NCBI GenBank assembly: GCA_036015235.1
Contig: CP107926.1
Coordinates: 7,856,001 to 7,920,000, forward strand
Length of the DNA stretch: 64,000 bases
Direction of reading: 5' to 3'
Origin: Streptomyces sp. NBC_00433
GTDB taxonomy: Bacteria; Actinomycetota; Actinomycetes; Streptomycetales; Streptomycetaceae
The notes beneath the pieces are model-generated. The model was not told where the DNA came from, made no database searches, and saw nothing but the letters and a program-made list of their open reading frames with translations. Shown piece after piece: positions 28,419 through 40,358 of the stretch (the stretch's first letter is position 1; every line of letters starts with the position of its first letter). The position numbers and the translations under genes were made by a program.

Positions 28419-28447
28419 GCACGGGCTGAGCAGCACAGGCAGGCATC

Positions 28448-28480
28448 CGAGCCGCCCGGCCGTCACGGCCGGGCGGCTCG
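28448..28480. terminator. Terminator after secF
   Basis: A perfect 15-bp stem (CGAGCCGCCCGGCCG and complement) with a 3-nt loop, 29 bp past the secF stop. Confidence 0.8.
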
Positions 28481-28544
28481 TGCGTGCCGTACGGGGGACA
28501 ATGCCGGGGGAGACGTCCAACAGGAAGCCGAGGGAAAAAGCGCG

Positions 28545-29105
28545 ATGACCACCACGCGGACCGCGTCCGCCGAACTGCGCGAGCTGCTGCTCGCCCACAT
28601 CAGGGACGTACCGGACTACCCGGAGCCCGGCGTGATGTTCAAGGACATCACCCCGCTGCTGGCCGACGCGGAGGCCTTCGGCGCCCTGGTGGACGCGCTG
28701 GCCGCGCTGTGCGCCGAGCGCGGCGCCACCAAGGTAGTCGGCCTCGAAGCGCGCGGCTTCATCCTGGCCGCCCCGGCGGCCGCCCGCGCCGGCCTCGGCT
28801 TCGTCCCGGTGCGCAAGGCGGGCAAGCTGCCCGGCGACACCCACGGGCAGGCCTACCAGCTGGAGTACGGCACCGCCGAGATCGAGGTGCACACCGACGC
28901 CTTCGCGCCCGACGACCGGGTGCTGGTGATCGACGACGTGCTGGCCACCGGCGGCACCGCGGAGGCCTGCCTGGAGCTGGTGCGCCGCACCGGCGCCACC
29001 CTCGCCGGAGTGGCGGTGCTGCTGGAGCTGACCTTCCTCGGCGGCCGCGAGCGGCTGCTGCCGGCCCTGGGCGACACCCCCCTGGACGCACTCGTCACGA
29101 TCTGA
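28545..29105 (+). CDS. apt: Adenine phosphoribosyltransferase
   Basis: A 186-residue type I phosphoribosyltransferase salvaging adenine to AMP. The N-terminal hood has [18 protein letters not shown] and the PRPP-binding loop is [16 protein letters not shown]. Length is normal. ATG 28545 follows a purine-rich GAGGGAAAAAGCG. Apt upstream of rel is a conserved pair in Streptomyces, linking purine salvage and the stringent response by position only. Confidence 0.96.
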   Translation: MTTTRTASAELRELLLAHIRDVPDYPEPGVMFKDITPLLADAEAFGALVDALAALCAERGATKVVGLEARGFILAAPAAARAGLGFVPVRKAGKLPGDTHGQAYQLEYGTAEIEVHTDAFAPDDRVLVIDDVLATGGTAEACLELVRRTGATLAGVAVLLELTFLGGRERLLPALGDTPLDALVTI

Positions 29106-29170
29106 CACCGGCCCGCCCGCGGCCCTGCAAGGGCGTCCGGGGCGCCCCGGCGGCTCTCGCCCTCCCCGGG

Positions 29171-29194
29171 CGCCCCGCACGCCCCTGCGGGGCG
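29171..29194. terminator. Hairpin between apt and rel
   Basis: A 9-bp perfect stem CGCCCCGCA/TGCGGGGCG with a 6-nt loop in the GC-rich gap after apt. Confidence 0.45.
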
Positions 29195-29319
29195 CTACGG
29201 GCGGCGCAGGCGTCCCAGCGGCCCCGCCGGCCCCGCGCCGGGGGCGCCAGGGGACTCCGCGCGCCCCGGTGTCGGCGCAGGTCGATACCATGGGAGTCCT
29301 ACCCGCACGAGGAGCGCTC

Positions 29320-31779
<2,460 letters not shown>

Positions 31780-31811
31780 GCCGCCCCGGCGCGGCAGCGC
31801 CGCGCAGACGC

Positions 31812-31845
31812 GAGCGGCCCCGGCACGCAGGTGCCGGGGCCGCTC
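31812..31845. terminator. Bidirectional terminator between rel and the DUF349 gene
   Basis: A perfect 15-bp stem (GAGCGGCCCCGGCAC and complement) with a 4-nt loop between convergent stops. Confidence 0.85.
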
Positions 31846-31857
31846 TGCGGTACGGGT

Positions 31858-33087
31858 CTAGCCGCCGAACTCCTGCAGGCCCTTGAGCGCCTGGTCCAGC
31901 AGCGCCTGGCGCCCTTCGAGCTCGGCCGCGAGCTTGTCGGCCTTCGCCGTGTTGCCCGCGGAGCGCGCCGCGTCGACCTGGTCGCGCAGCTTGTCGACGG
32001 CCGCCTGGAGCTGACCGGTCAGACCCGCCGCCCTCGCCCGCACCTCGGGGTTGGTGCGCCGCCACTCGGCCTCCTCGGAGTCCGCCAGCGCCCGCTCCAC
32101 GGTGTGCATCCGGCCCTCGATACGCGGCCGGGCGTCCCGCGGCACATGGCCGATGGCCTCCCAGCGCTCGTTGATCGTCCGGAAGGCGGCCCGCGCCGCC
32201 TTGAGGTCGGTCACCGGCAGCAGCTTCTCCGCCTCGACGACCAGCTGCTCCTTGGCCGCCAGGTTGTCCCGCTGCTCGCCGTCGCGCTCGGCGAAGGCGT
32301 CGGCGCGGGCGGCGAAGAAGACGTCCTGCGCACCGCGGAAACGATTCCACAGGTCGTCCTCGGCCTCGCGCTGCGCGCGCCCGGCCGCCTTCCACTCCGT
32401 CATCAACTCCCGGTAGCGGGCCGCAGTCGGCCCCCAGTCCGTCGAGTCCGACAGCGCCAGCGCCTCGGTGACCAGCTTCTCCTTGGTCCGCCGCGCCTCC
32501 TCGCGCTGCGCGTCGAGCGACGCGAAGTGCGCCTTGCGGCGCTTGGAGAAGACCGAACGGGCATGGCTGAAGCGGTGCCACAACTCGTCGTCGGCCTTGC
32601 GGTCCAGACGCGGCAGGCCCTTCCAGGTGTCCACCAGCGCCCGCAGCCGCTCACCGGCGGTGCGCCACTGCTCGCTCTCGGCCAACTGCTCGGCCTCGGC
32701 GACCAGTTGCTCCTTGGCGACCTTGGCCTCCTCGCTCTGCTTGGCCCTGGCCACCCGGCGCTCCTCGCGCCGGGAGTCCACCAGCACCACCAGCGCGTCG
32801 AGCCGGGCCCCCAACGCCGCGAGATCGCCCACCGCGTGGGCCTCGGTCACCGAGGTCCGCAGGTGCTCGATCGCCGCCAGCGCCTCCTTCGGGGCGAGGT
32901 CGGTGGTCTGCACCCGCCGTTCCAGGAGGCCGATCTCCACGACGAGACCCTCGTACTTGCGCTCGAAATAGGCGAGCGCCTCCGCGGGGGAGCCCGCCTG
33001 CCACGAACCGACCTCCTTCTCCCCGTCGGCCGTACGCACGTACACGGTCCCCGTCTCATCGACGCGGCCCCACGGGTCGCTGCTCAC
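31858..33087 (-). CDS. DUF349 repeat protein
   Basis: A 409-residue, almost entirely helical, highly charged cytosolic protein. After a short N-terminal beta-like part (SSDPWGRVDETGTVYVRTADG) come several ~70-residue DUF349 repeats, recognised by W-x-LPRLDRKADDELWHRFSHA and AGRAQREAEDDLWNRFRGA. The function of DUF349 proteins is not settled. GTG 33087 is used because GGAGGAGG lies about 6 nt upstream; an upstream in-frame ATG (33141) is less likely. It converges on rel. Confidence 0.88.
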   Translation of the reverse strand: MSSDPWGRVDETGTVYVRTADGEKEVGSWQAGSPAEALAYFERKYEGLVVEIGLLERRVQTTDLAPKEALAAIEHLRTSVTEAHAVGDLAALGARLDALVVLVDSRREERRVARAKQSEEAKVAKEQLVAEAEQLAESEQWRTAGERLRALVDTWKGLPRLDRKADDELWHRFSHARSVFSKRRKAHFASLDAQREEARRTKEKLVTEALALSDSTDWGPTAARYRELMTEWKAAGRAQREAEDDLWNRFRGAQDVFFAARADAFAERDGEQRDNLAAKEQLVVEAEKLLPVTDLKAARAAFRTINERWEAIGHVPRDARPRIEGRMHTVERALADSEEAEWRRTNPEVRARAAGLTGQLQAAVDKLRDQVDAARSAGNTAKADKLAAELEGRQALLDQALKGLQEFGG

Positions 33088-33233
33088 AGCGCCTCCTCCA
33101 CGTGATGCCCTGCCGGCCGGTGGCTGACGGGCATCGTCCACAGTGTCTCTCCGGCCGGGCTGTACGCCCTGGCCGGTCCAACGCCAACATAGGCGACCAT
33201 CGCCCCGGCTGTCCGCATCCGATGCGGGGGGAA

Positions 33234-34079
33234 TCAGGATTTGGTGACGGTCGCCTTGTTGATCACGGCCGTGGCGTTCGGAGCGCCGTCGCCCTGCCCG
33301 CCGCTGTTCTCACCCGCGGCGGCGATCTTGTTCAGCACCTTCAGGCCGTCGGCGCTCATCGTGCCGAACGGAGTGTAGTTGGGCTGCAACGGGCTGTCCT
33401 TGTAGACCAGGAAGAACTGGCTGCCGCCGGTGTTCGGGCCGCTGTTGGCCATCGCGACGGTGCCGGCCGGGTAGGTCACCGAGCCCTGCGCGTCGGCCTT
33501 GCCGAAGGCCTTCAGGTTCTCGTCCGGCAGGGTGTAGCCGGGGCCGCCGCTGCCCGTCGCGGTCGGGTCGCCGCACTGGAGCACGAAAATGCCGTTGGTG
33601 GTCAACCGGTGGCAGCGCGTGTGGTCGAAGAAGCCCTTGTCGGCGAGGAACTTGAACGAGTTCACCGTCGCCGGCGCCTTCGCCGCGTCCAGCGCGATCG
33701 GGATGTCGCCGCACGTCGTCTTCAGCGTGAAGGTGTACTTCGCGCTCTTGTCGACCGCCATCGCCGGCGCCTTCGTCCACTTCGCCGTGCCGGGGCTGCC
33801 CGCGGCGGGCTTCTCGCACGGGTCGGCCGCGTGCGTCGCCGCGGGCGTCGTGGGCGCGGACGCGCTCGGGGAGGCGCCCGCCGCGTCGTCCTTCTTGCTG
33901 TCGCTGTCGAAGGCGCCGGCCGCCCACGCGGTGCCGCCGGCGGCGACCACCACCGCGATGACCGCGGCGATCACCGCGTTGCGCCGCCGCGACCTGCGGG
34001 TGTGATCCACCCTGCGCGCCTGCTGCCGCTCGAACTTCTCCCGGGCGAGCTGCCGCCGCCGCTGATCCTTGGTGACCAC
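33234..34079 (-). CDS. Membrane-anchored cyclophilin-type peptidyl-prolyl isomerase
   Basis: A 281-residue protein. A basic N-terminal segment (residues 1-33, RRRQLAREKFERQQARR) leads into one membrane helix (about 34-55), then an alanine/serine/threonine-rich linker. A cyclophilin domain occupies about residues 105-275, with FFDHTRCHRLTTNGIFVLQCGDP and PNTGGSQFFLVY. The canonical active-site arginine motif FHR appears as CHRL. It probably folds exported proteins on the outer face of the membrane. GTG 34079 has GGAG 8 nt upstream. Confidence 0.9.
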   Translation of the reverse strand: MVTKDQRRRQLAREKFERQQARRVDHTRRSRRRNAVIAAVIAVVVAAGGTAWAAGAFDSDSKKDDAAGASPSASAPTTPAATHAADPCEKPAAGSPGTAKWTKAPAMAVDKSAKYTFTLKTTCGDIPIALDAAKAPATVNSFKFLADKGFFDHTRCHRLTTNGIFVLQCGDPTATGSGGPGYTLPDENLKAFGKADAQGSVTYPAGTVAMANSGPNTGGSQFFLVYKDSPLQPNYTPFGTMSADGLKVLNKIAAAGENSGGQGDGAPNATAVINKATVTKS

Positions 34080-34374
34080 TTCGCCGTCTCCCGGTCGCTC
34101 GTGTCGTCTGCCGTGTGATGAGTCTGGTGCGGTGTCCGCCGCCCTGTGGCGTATTGTGCCGCAGGCCGTGTGAGCTGTGCGTTTGCTGTGCGCACACGAC
34201 GCGGTCGCGCGTCGCGGCACGGTGTGTGCGCAGATCTTGGCGTCCTGTGGCGGGTCCAGTCCAGTCCGCCAACGCGCCGATACCCGCCCGATACGTGTTC
34301 GCGACCGCGATGTGCTCGCCGGTAGGCTCGTGAACAGCCGACACCGACCGCTCGCGGACGACATAAGGACGAAC
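34080..34374. other. Divergent control region between the cyclophilin and metallo-hydrolase genes
   Basis: 295 bp without a gene. It is less GC-rich than its surroundings and carries repeated TGTGCG elements: TGTGCGTT at 34176, the palindrome TGTGCGCACA at 34187-34196 and TGTGCGCA at 34225. A TAGGCT -10-like hexamer lies near 34323. No protein could be assigned. Confidence 0.4.
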
Positions 34375-35088
34375 GTGCTCATTGCCGGGTTCCCCGCCGG
34401 GGCCTGGGGGACCAATTGTTATGTGGTCGCCCCCGCCGCCGGTGAGGAGTGCGTGATCATCGACCCGGGCCACCTCGCGACCCAGGGCGTCGAGGACATC
34501 ATCGCCAAGCACCGCCTCAAGCCCGTCGCGGTCATCCTCAGCCACGGGCACGTCGACCATGTCGCCTCGGTGGTCCCGGTGTGCGGCGCGCGGAACGTGC
34601 CCGCCTGGATCCACCCCGAGGACCGCTACATGCTCAGCGACCCGGACGGGGCGCTCGGCGGGACCATCGGGCAGCAGCTGCTCGGCGAGTTGACCGTCGG
34701 CGAGCCCGACGACCTGCGGGAGCTGGCCGACGGCGGCACCCTGCCGCTGGCCGGCCTGGAATTCGCCGTCGCGCACGCGCCCGGCCATACCAGGGGGTCG
34801 GTGACCTTCCGGCTGCCGGAGGCCGCGGACATCCCGTCCGTGCTGTTCTCCGGCGACCTGCTGTTCGCCGGCTCCGTCGGACGCACCGACCTGCCCGGCG
34901 GCTCCACGGCCGAGCTGTACGAGTCGCTGGCCCGCGTGTGCCTGCCGCTCGACGACTCCACCGTGGTGCTGTCGGGACACGGCCCCCAGACGACCATCGG
35001 CCGCGAGCGCGCCGCCAACCCCTATCTGGGCGAGGCGGCCCGCGGCTCAGGAGCCCCGCACCCGGCGGCTCCGCGACGAGGATTGTGA
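34375..35088 (+). CDS. Metallo-beta-lactamase-fold hydrolase (glyoxalase II-like)
   Basis: A 237-residue MBL-fold protein. Zinc ligands are seen in [11 protein letters not shown] (H-x-H-x-D-H) near residue 62, the histidine in APGHTRGSV, the bridging aspartate in [16 protein letters not shown], and the histidine in [10 protein letters not shown]. This matches the glyoxalase II/persulfide dioxygenase-like branch; the substrate is not established. GTG 34375 has AAGGA with a 5-nt spacer. The stop at 35088 overlaps the first possible start of hisS, a conserved pairing. Confidence 0.92.
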   Translation: MLIAGFPAGAWGTNCYVVAPAAGEECVIIDPGHLATQGVEDIIAKHRLKPVAVILSHGHVDHVASVVPVCGARNVPAWIHPEDRYMLSDPDGALGGTIGQQLLGELTVGEPDDLRELADGGTLPLAGLEFAVAHAPGHTRGSVTFRLPEAADIPSVLFSGDLLFAGSVGRTDLPGGSTAELYESLARVCLPLDDSTVVLSGHGPQTTIGRERAANPYLGEAARGSGAPHPAAPRRGL

Positions 35089-35099
35089 CGACTGCTGAC

Positions 35100-36362
35100 G
35101 TGAGCACGTTCCAGGCCCCCAAGGGCACCTACGACCTGCTGCCGCCCGACTCGGCGACATATCTCGCGGTGCGCGAGGCGATCGCGGCACCCGCCCGCCG
35201 CGCGGGCTACGGCTATGTCGAGACCCCCGGTTTCGAGACCGTCGAGCTGTTCTCCCGCGGGGTCGGCGAGTCCACCGACATCGTGACCAAGGAGATGTAC
35301 ACCCTCACCACCAAGGGCGGCACGCAGCTCGCGCTGCGCCCCGAGGGCACCGCCTCGGTGCTGCGCGCGGCCCTTGAGGCCAACCTGCACAAGGCCGGCA
35401 ACCTGCCGGTCAAGCTCTGGTACTCGGGCTCCTACTACCGCTACGAGCGCCCGCAGGCCGGCCGCTACCGGCACTTCTCGCAGGTCGGCGCGGAGGCGAT
35501 CGGCGCCGAGGACCCGCTGCTCGACGCCGAGCTGATCATCCTGGCCGACGAGGCGTACCGCTCGCTGGGCCTGAGCGGCTACCGGCTGCTGCTGAACTCG
35601 CTCGGCGACCGGGAGTGCCGCCCCGCCTACCGGACCGCACTGCAGGACTTCCTGCGCGGCCTGGACCTGGACGAGGACACCCGCCGCCGGATCGACATCA
35701 ACCCGCTGCGGGTGCTCGACGACAAGCGCGAGTCCGTCCAGCGCCAGCTCGCCGGGGCGCCGCTGATCGTGGACCACCTGTGCGAGGCCTGCAAGGCCTA
35801 CCACGAGCAGGTGCGCGAGCTGCTCGCCGCGGCCGGGGTGGCCTACGAGGACGACCCGCGGCTGGTGCGCGGCCTGGACTACTACACCCGCACCACCTTC
35901 GAGTTCGTCCACGACGGGCTCGGCTCGCAGTCCGCGATCGGCGGCGGCGGGCGCTACGACGGCCTGTCGGAGATGATCGGCGGCCCGTCGCTGCCGTCGG
36001 TCGGCTGGGCGCTCGGCGTGGACCGCACGGTGCTCGCGCTCAAGGCCGAGGGCGTGGACCTGGCGCTCCCGGCGGTCACCGACGTCTACGCGGTGCCGCT
36101 CGGCGAGGAGGCGCGGCGGGCGCTGTTCACCGCGGTCACCGCGCTGCGCAGGGCCGGCGTCGCGGCGGACTTCGCCTACGGCGGCAAGGGCATGAAGAAC
36201 GCCATGAAGTCGGCCAACCGCTCCGGCGCCCGCTTCGCGCTGGTCGCCGGCGAGCGGGACCTGGCCGAGGGCGCGGTGCAGCTCAAGGACCTCGAAAGCG
36301 GCGACCAGGTGGCGGTGCCGCTCGACGGGATCGTGGCGGCCGTCAAGGAGCGGCTCGGGTAA
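35100..36362 (+). CDS. hisS: Histidine--tRNA ligase
   Basis: A 420-residue class II synthetase. Motif 2 is [21 protein letters not shown]; the histidine-specific motifs are [15 protein letters not shown] and GGGGRYDGL; a C-terminal anticodon domain follows. GTG 35100 gives [14 protein letters not shown] and the usual length. GTG 35085, overlapping the upstream stop, is the alternative and lies only 2 nt after GAGGA, too close for an ideal ribosome binding site. Either way it is translated in the wake of the metallo-hydrolase gene. Confidence 0.95.
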   Translation: MSTFQAPKGTYDLLPPDSATYLAVREAIAAPARRAGYGYVETPGFETVELFSRGVGESTDIVTKEMYTLTTKGGTQLALRPEGTASVLRAALEANLHKAGNLPVKLWYSGSYYRYERPQAGRYRHFSQVGAEAIGAEDPLLDAELIILADEAYRSLGLSGYRLLLNSLGDRECRPAYRTALQDFLRGLDLDEDTRRRIDINPLRVLDDKRESVQRQLAGAPLIVDHLCEACKAYHEQVRELLAAAGVAYEDDPRLVRGLDYYTRTTFEFVHDGLGSQSAIGGGGRYDGLSEMIGGPSLPSVGWALGVDRTVLALKAEGVDLALPAVTDVYAVPLGEEARRALFTAVTALRRAGVAADFAYGGKGMKNAMKSANRSGARFALVAGERDLAEGAVQLKDLESGDQVAVPLDGIVAAVKERLG

Positions 36363-36466
36363 ACCCCTCATCCGTGTACGAGGGCGGTACGGGCTTATTC
36401 CAACCTGACCGCGCTCGTGCACAATGAATGGGTGCCCGCCCACCACGGACCTAGAGATCGGCCATC

Positions 36467-37126
36467 ATGACGACTTCCGCTCTGGACGAGACGCGAACGG
36501 ACGGCGAGAGCGAGCAGCGGCGCCCCGCCGACGGCATCGCGGCGGGCAAGCCCTTCGCCTGGCTCCTGCTGATCTGTGGGGCGCTTGGCCTGCTCGCCTC
36601 CTTCATCATCACGGATGACAAGTTCCGGCTGCTCCAGGCGAAGGTCGACGGCAAGACGCTGCACCTGTCGTGCAGCCTCAACCCGGTCATCTCCTGCGGC
36701 GACGTCATGCAGAGCGACCAGGCACATGTCTTCGGCTTCCAGAACCCGATCATCGGCCTGGTCGCCTTCCCGGTCCTGATGACCCTGGCCATGGGCATGT
36801 TCGCGGGCGCGCGCTACAAAGCCTGGTTCTGGTACGGCCTGCAGGCCGGCGGCCTGTTCGGCGTGGGCTTCATCTCCTGGCTCCAGTACCAGACGATCTA
36901 CAACATCAACGCGGTCTGCCTGTGGTGCTGCCTGGCCTGGATCGTCACCATCGCCACGTTCTGGTACACGGCGGTGCACAACATCAAGCACGGCCTGATC
37001 AAGGTCCCCGCCAAGGCCCGCGCCCTGGTGCTGGAATTCCACTGGGTCGTGCCGGTGCTGTGGTACGGCGTGATCATCATGCTGATCCTGGTGCACTTCT
37101 GGTACTACTGGAAGACCGTCATCTGA
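36467..37126 (+). CDS. Vitamin K epoxide reductase (VKOR) family protein
   Basis: A 219-residue membrane protein with four or five helices. The loop cysteine pair is in LSCSLNPVISCGDV and the CxxC redox centre is in NAVCLWCCLAW, with an extra cysteine adjacent. Bacterial VKOR homologues replace DsbB, re-oxidising a periplasmic thiol oxidase with quinone as electron acceptor. No DsbA-like domain is fused. ATG 36467 starts it, with a CACAAT hexamer about 45 bp upstream as possible -10. Confidence 0.92.
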   Translation: MTTSALDETRTDGESEQRRPADGIAAGKPFAWLLLICGALGLLASFIITDDKFRLLQAKVDGKTLHLSCSLNPVISCGDVMQSDQAHVFGFQNPIIGLVAFPVLMTLAMGMFAGARYKAWFWYGLQAGGLFGVGFISWLQYQTIYNINAVCLWCCLAWIVTIATFWYTAVHNIKHGLIKVPAKARALVLEFHWVVPVLWYGVIIMLILVHFWYYWKTVI

Positions 37127-37159
37127 CCGTCAGTCCGACGCCGCCCGATCTTCTGCCGC

Positions 37160-37197
37160 CCGCGCCGGCCGCCCCCCCTGGTGGGCGGCCGGCGCGG
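37160..37197. terminator. Terminator after the VKOR gene
   Basis: A perfect 15-bp stem (CCGCGCCGGCCGCCC and complement) with an 8-nt loop followed by TTGTC, 34 bp past the stop. Confidence 0.8.
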
Positions 37198-37227
37198 TTG
37201 TCGTAGCGGTGACCTACGCTGCAAGAC

Positions 37228-38580
37228 GTGGAACCAGACCTCTTCACCGCCGCAGCCGAGGACCGCAGGGAGCGCGACCCCGGGTCCAGCCCGCTCGCCG
37301 TAAGGATGCGCCCGCGCGTCCTGGACGAGGTCGTCGGGCAGCGGCACCTGCTGCGGCCCGGATCGCCGCTGCGGCGGCTGGTGGGGGACAGCGGCGGTCC
37401 CGCCGGGCCCTCGTCGGTGATCCTGTGGGGTCCGCCCGGCACCGGCAAGACCACCCTGGCGTATGTGGTCAGCAAGGCCACCGACAAGCGCTTCGTGGAG
37501 CTCTCCGCGATCACCGCGGGCGTCAAGGAGGTCCGCACGGTCATCGAGAGCGCCAAGCGCCAGTCCGGCGGCTTCCAGCGCGAGACCGTGCTCTTCCTGG
37601 ACGAGATCCACCGCTTCAGCAAGGCGCAGCAGGACTCGCTGCTGCCCGCGGTGGAGAACCGCTGGGTCACCCTGATCGCGGCCACCACCGAGAACCCGTA
37701 CTTCTCGGTGATCTCCCCGCTGCTGTCCCGCTCCCTGCTGCTCACCCTCGAACCGCTCACCGACGACGACCTGCGCGGGGTGCTGCGCCGCGCGCTGGAC
37801 GAAGAGCGGGGCCTGGCGGGGGCGGTGAGCCTGCCGAAGGACGCCGAGGAGCACCTGCTGCGGGTCGCCGGCGGCGACGCCCGCCGCGCGCTGACCGCCC
37901 TGGAGGCCGGCGCGGGCTCGGCGCTGGCCAAGGGCGAGGACGCGATCACGCTCGCCACCCTGGAGGAGGCCGTCGACCGGGCCGCGGTCAGCTACGACCG
38001 GGACGGCGACCAGCACTACGACGTGGCCAGCGCCCTGATCAAGTCCATCCGCGGCTCCGACGTGGACGCGGCGCTGCACTACCTGGCCCGGATGATCGAG
38101 GCCGGCGAGGACCCCCGCTTCATCGCCCGCCGGCTGATGATCTCGGCCAGCGAGGACATCGGCCTCGCCGACTCCACCGCCCTGCCGACCGCGGTCGCCG
38201 CCGCGCAGGCGGTGGCGATGATCGGCTTCCCCGAGGCGTCGCTGATCCTCTCGCACGCCACCATCGCGCTGGCGCTGGCCCCGAAGTCCAACGCCGCCAC
38301 CACCGCGATCGGCGCCGCGCTCGCCGACGTCAAGGAGGGCAAGGCGGGCCCGGTGCCCGCGCACCTGCGCGACGGGCACTACAAGGGCGCGGCCAAGCTG
38401 GGCCATGCCCAGGGCTACGTCTACCCGCACGATGTGCCGGGCGCGGTCGCCGCCCAGCGGTATCTCCCGCAGGAGCTGGCCGGCCGCCGCTACTACGAGC
38501 CGACGCGCTACGGAGCCGAGGGGCGCTACGCCGACGTCCTGGAGTGGGTGCGCGAGCGCCTCGCGGGCAGGGGCGAATAG
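37228..38580 (+). CDS. rarA: Replication-associated recombination protein A (RarA/MgsA AAA+ ATPase)
   Basis: A 450-residue clamp-loader-like AAA+ ATPase acting at stalled forks. Walker A is [12 protein letters not shown], Walker [15 protein letters not shown], sensor region IAATTENP. The C-terminal tetramerisation part has SAEDIGLAD-like [11 protein letters not shown] and [17 protein letters not shown] 37228 has TACGCT (37215-37220) ending 7 nt before it, so the mRNA is probably leaderless. It converges on the DUF2470 gene. Confidence 0.95.
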   Translation: MEPDLFTAAAEDRRERDPGSSPLAVRMRPRVLDEVVGQRHLLRPGSPLRRLVGDSGGPAGPSSVILWGPPGTGKTTLAYVVSKATDKRFVELSAITAGVKEVRTVIESAKRQSGGFQRETVLFLDEIHRFSKAQQDSLLPAVENRWVTLIAATTENPYFSVISPLLSRSLLLTLEPLTDDDLRGVLRRALDEERGLAGAVSLPKDAEEHLLRVAGGDARRALTALEAGAGSALAKGEDAITLATLEEAVDRAAVSYDRDGDQHYDVASALIKSIRGSDVDAALHYLARMIEAGEDPRFIARRLMISASEDIGLADSTALPTAVAAAQAVAMIGFPEASLILSHATIALALAPKSNAATTAIGAALADVKEGKAGPVPAHLRDGHYKGAAKLGHAQGYVYPHDVPGAVAAQRYLPQELAGRRYYEPTRYGAEGRYADVLEWVRERLAGRGE

Positions 38581-38602
38581 CCGCCCCCCGTAAAGCCGCC
38601 GC

Positions 38603-39397
38603 TCAGTCCGCGCGCGCCGCCGCGAACAGCTCGCGCATCGCCCGCTGCGCGCCGTGCGGGCCCTGCACGGGCTCGGGGAAGTCGAAGCGCGCGTCGAAGG
38701 CGCCGTCCTCGGCGCGGAAGCGGACCCGCAGGCCGAAGCGGTCCAGCGCCACCGGCACCGCGCCGGTCGTGCAGCGGCCCGTGCCGGACACCAGGGAGCA
38801 CAGCGCGCCGACCTCGTCGGCGTGCGCGGCCGCCAGGTGCTGCAGGATCTCCGCCTCGTGCGCCGCCAGCGGATCGGCGGCGGCGTCCGCGAACTCGTCG
38901 GGGTCGACCTGGGCCGCGCCCCACAGGTCGTCGAGCGAAATCTCGCCGGCCTCCAGGCGCAGCAGCTCCGCGCCCGCCTCGAACGAGCCGCCGGGCACCG
39001 CGGTCAGCCAGCCGGCGACCCACGCCCTGCCGCGGATCCGGTAGGGCACCGCGACCGGGGCCACATCAGTGACCTCCAGCACAGCCGCCGCCTCGTCGTC
39101 GGCGGCCGCGCGCACCGCGCGGACGGCGGGCGAATCGCGCGGGAACAGCAGGAAGACGTCTCCGGTGGGTCCCACGGAGTGCCGCAGCGGCACCAGAGGG
39201 GCGGTGGGCGCCGGCGCCAGACCGGGAATGACCAGCGCGGGGGACGAGTTACCCTCGACCAGAGTGCGTGCGCGTTCGGCAGCCGTGGGCTGCCGGGGCG
39301 CTTCTTCCACTTCGGGACGCGGCTGACCGTGCGGCGACCGCTCCGCCTGCTCCTGCGGGCCGGACACGTCGGGTACGGGGTTCCCGGGTCGAATCAT
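38603..39397 (-). CDS. DUF2470-domain protein
   Basis: A 264-residue soluble protein. The N-terminal ~45 residues are proline/glutamate-rich and disordered. A middle beta-rich part resembles the split-barrel of pyridoxamine-phosphate-oxidase-like proteins (GDVFLLFPRDSP; RIRGRAWVAGWLT). The C-terminal ~80 residues fit DUF2470 (AEILQHLAAAHADEVGAL), a domain also found in some haem-degrading HugZ-type proteins. ATG 39397 has GAGGAG with a 5-nt spacer. An iron-box-like palindrome lies immediately upstream, which would suit an iron- or haem-linked role; that link is inference. Confidence 0.8.
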   Translation of the reverse strand: MIRPGNPVPDVSGPQEQAERSPHGQPRPEVEEAPRQPTAAERARTLVEGNSSPALVIPGLAPAPTAPLVPLRHSVGPTGDVFLLFPRDSPAVRAVRAAADDEAAAVLEVTDVAPVAVPYRIRGRAWVAGWLTAVPGGSFEAGAELLRLEAGEISLDDLWGAAQVDPDEFADAAADPLAAHEAEILQHLAAAHADEVGALCSLVSGTGRCTTGAVPVALDRFGLRVRFRAEDGAFDARFDFPEPVQGPHGAQRAMRELFAAARAD

Positions 39398-39410
39398 GCG
39401 CACTCCTCAG

Positions 39411-39430
39411 TTAAGGTAAGCCTTACCTAA
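39411..39430. promoter_or_regulatory. DtxR/IdeR-type iron box between the DUF2470 gene and rpsD
   Basis: TTAAGGTAAGCCTTACCTAA contains a perfect AGGTAAG-C-CTTACCT palindrome that closely resembles the actinobacterial DmdR/IdeR operator (TTAGGTTAG-type half sites). It sits 2 bp before the Shine-Dalgarno of the leftward gene, overlapping a possible -10 (TAAATT, minus strand), and 22 bp upstream of the rpsD start. Confidence 0.6.
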
Positions 39431-39452
39431 TTTACACGGAGGTTCGACGCAC

Positions 39453-40067
39453 GTGAATCAGTCGCGTCCCAAGGTCAAGAAGTCCAGGGCGCTGGGCATC
39501 GCGCTCACCCCGAAGGCGGTCAAGTACTTCGAGGCCCGCCCGTACCCGCCGGGTGAGCACGGCCGTGGTCGCAAGCAGAACAGCGACTACAAGACCCGCC
39601 TGCTGGAGAAGCAGCGGCTGCGTGCGCAGTACGACATCAGCGAGCGGCAGATGCAGCGCGCCTACGACCGGGCCAAGAAGGCGTCCGGACTGCGTACCGG
39701 CGAGGCGCTGATCATCGAGCTGGAGCGCCGCCTCGACGCCCTCGTCCTGCGCTCGGGCCTGGCCCGCACCATCTACCAGTCCCGGCAGATGGTCGTGCAC
39801 GGCCACATCGAGGTCAACGGCCGCAAGGTCGACAAGCCCTCCTACCGGGTGCGCCCCGACGACGTCGTCCAGGTCCGCGAGCGGTCCCGCGAGAAGACCC
39901 CCTTCCTGGTCGCCCGCGAAGGCGGCTGGGCCGGCGACGGCGAGGCCCCGCGCTACCTGCAGATCAACCTCCAGGCGCTGGCGTTTCGGCTGGACCGCGA
40001 CCCCAACCGCAAGGAGATCCCGGTGATCTGCGACGAGCAGCTGGTCGTGGAGTACTACGCCCGCTGA
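39453..40067 (+). CDS. rpsD: 30S ribosomal protein S4
   Basis: A 204-residue primary rRNA-binding protein of the small subunit. The S4 RNA-binding domain is at about residues 92-155 ([27 protein letters not shown]). It lacks the N-terminal CxxC zinc site and is therefore the zinc-independent form. GTG 39453 has GGAGG 10 nt upstream. Unlike in many bacteria, it is alone here and not in the rpoA operon, which is normal for Streptomyces. Confidence 0.97.
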   Translation: MNQSRPKVKKSRALGIALTPKAVKYFEARPYPPGEHGRGRKQNSDYKTRLLEKQRLRAQYDISERQMQRAYDRAKKASGLRTGEALIIELERRLDALVLRSGLARTIYQSRQMVVHGHIEVNGRKVDKPSYRVRPDDVVQVRERSREKTPFLVAREGGWAGDGEAPRYLQINLQALAFRLDRDPNRKEIPVICDEQLVVEYYAR

Positions 40068-40092
40068 CCGCCGCACCACCCCGCAGCACCCT

Positions 40093-40124
40093 CAGCCCGC
40101 CGCCTCAGGAGAGGCGGCGGGCTG
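40093..40124 (+). terminator. rpsD terminator
   Basis: A perfect 14-bp stem (CAGCCCGCCGCCTC and complement) with loop AGGA, 26 bp past the rpsD stop. Confidence 0.85.
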
Positions 40125-40358
40125 GGGCCTGTCCGGCAAATCCCGTCTGGCTGGCGGGGCGTGGCACGCACGCTCTCCCCCTGCCTTCGGCGGGAGGTGC
40201 CCCCAGCGTTGTCGGTCGTCGGCGCGGCCCGCTGCGCTCTGTCCCCCTGGGCCTGGCGGCCCGGGTGGTGCCCCCACCCTCCGCCTTGCGATGGCACGCA
40301 CCAGACTCCGCCAGCCCCGCCCCAACGGGGCGGACGATGCTATTTGCCAGACAGGCCC
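40125..40358. repeat. Element bounded by 17-bp inverted repeats
   Basis: GGGCCTGTCCGGCAAAT at 40125-40141 and its complement (one mismatch) at 40342-40358 bracket about 200 bp of GC-rich non-coding sequence. An internal copy of the CTCCCCC...CTTCGG...CCCCC motif lies at 40174-40204. The right end contains the last codons and stop of the NB-ARC regulator gene. No transposase gene is inside; it resembles a small non-autonomous repeat. Confidence 0.5.
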
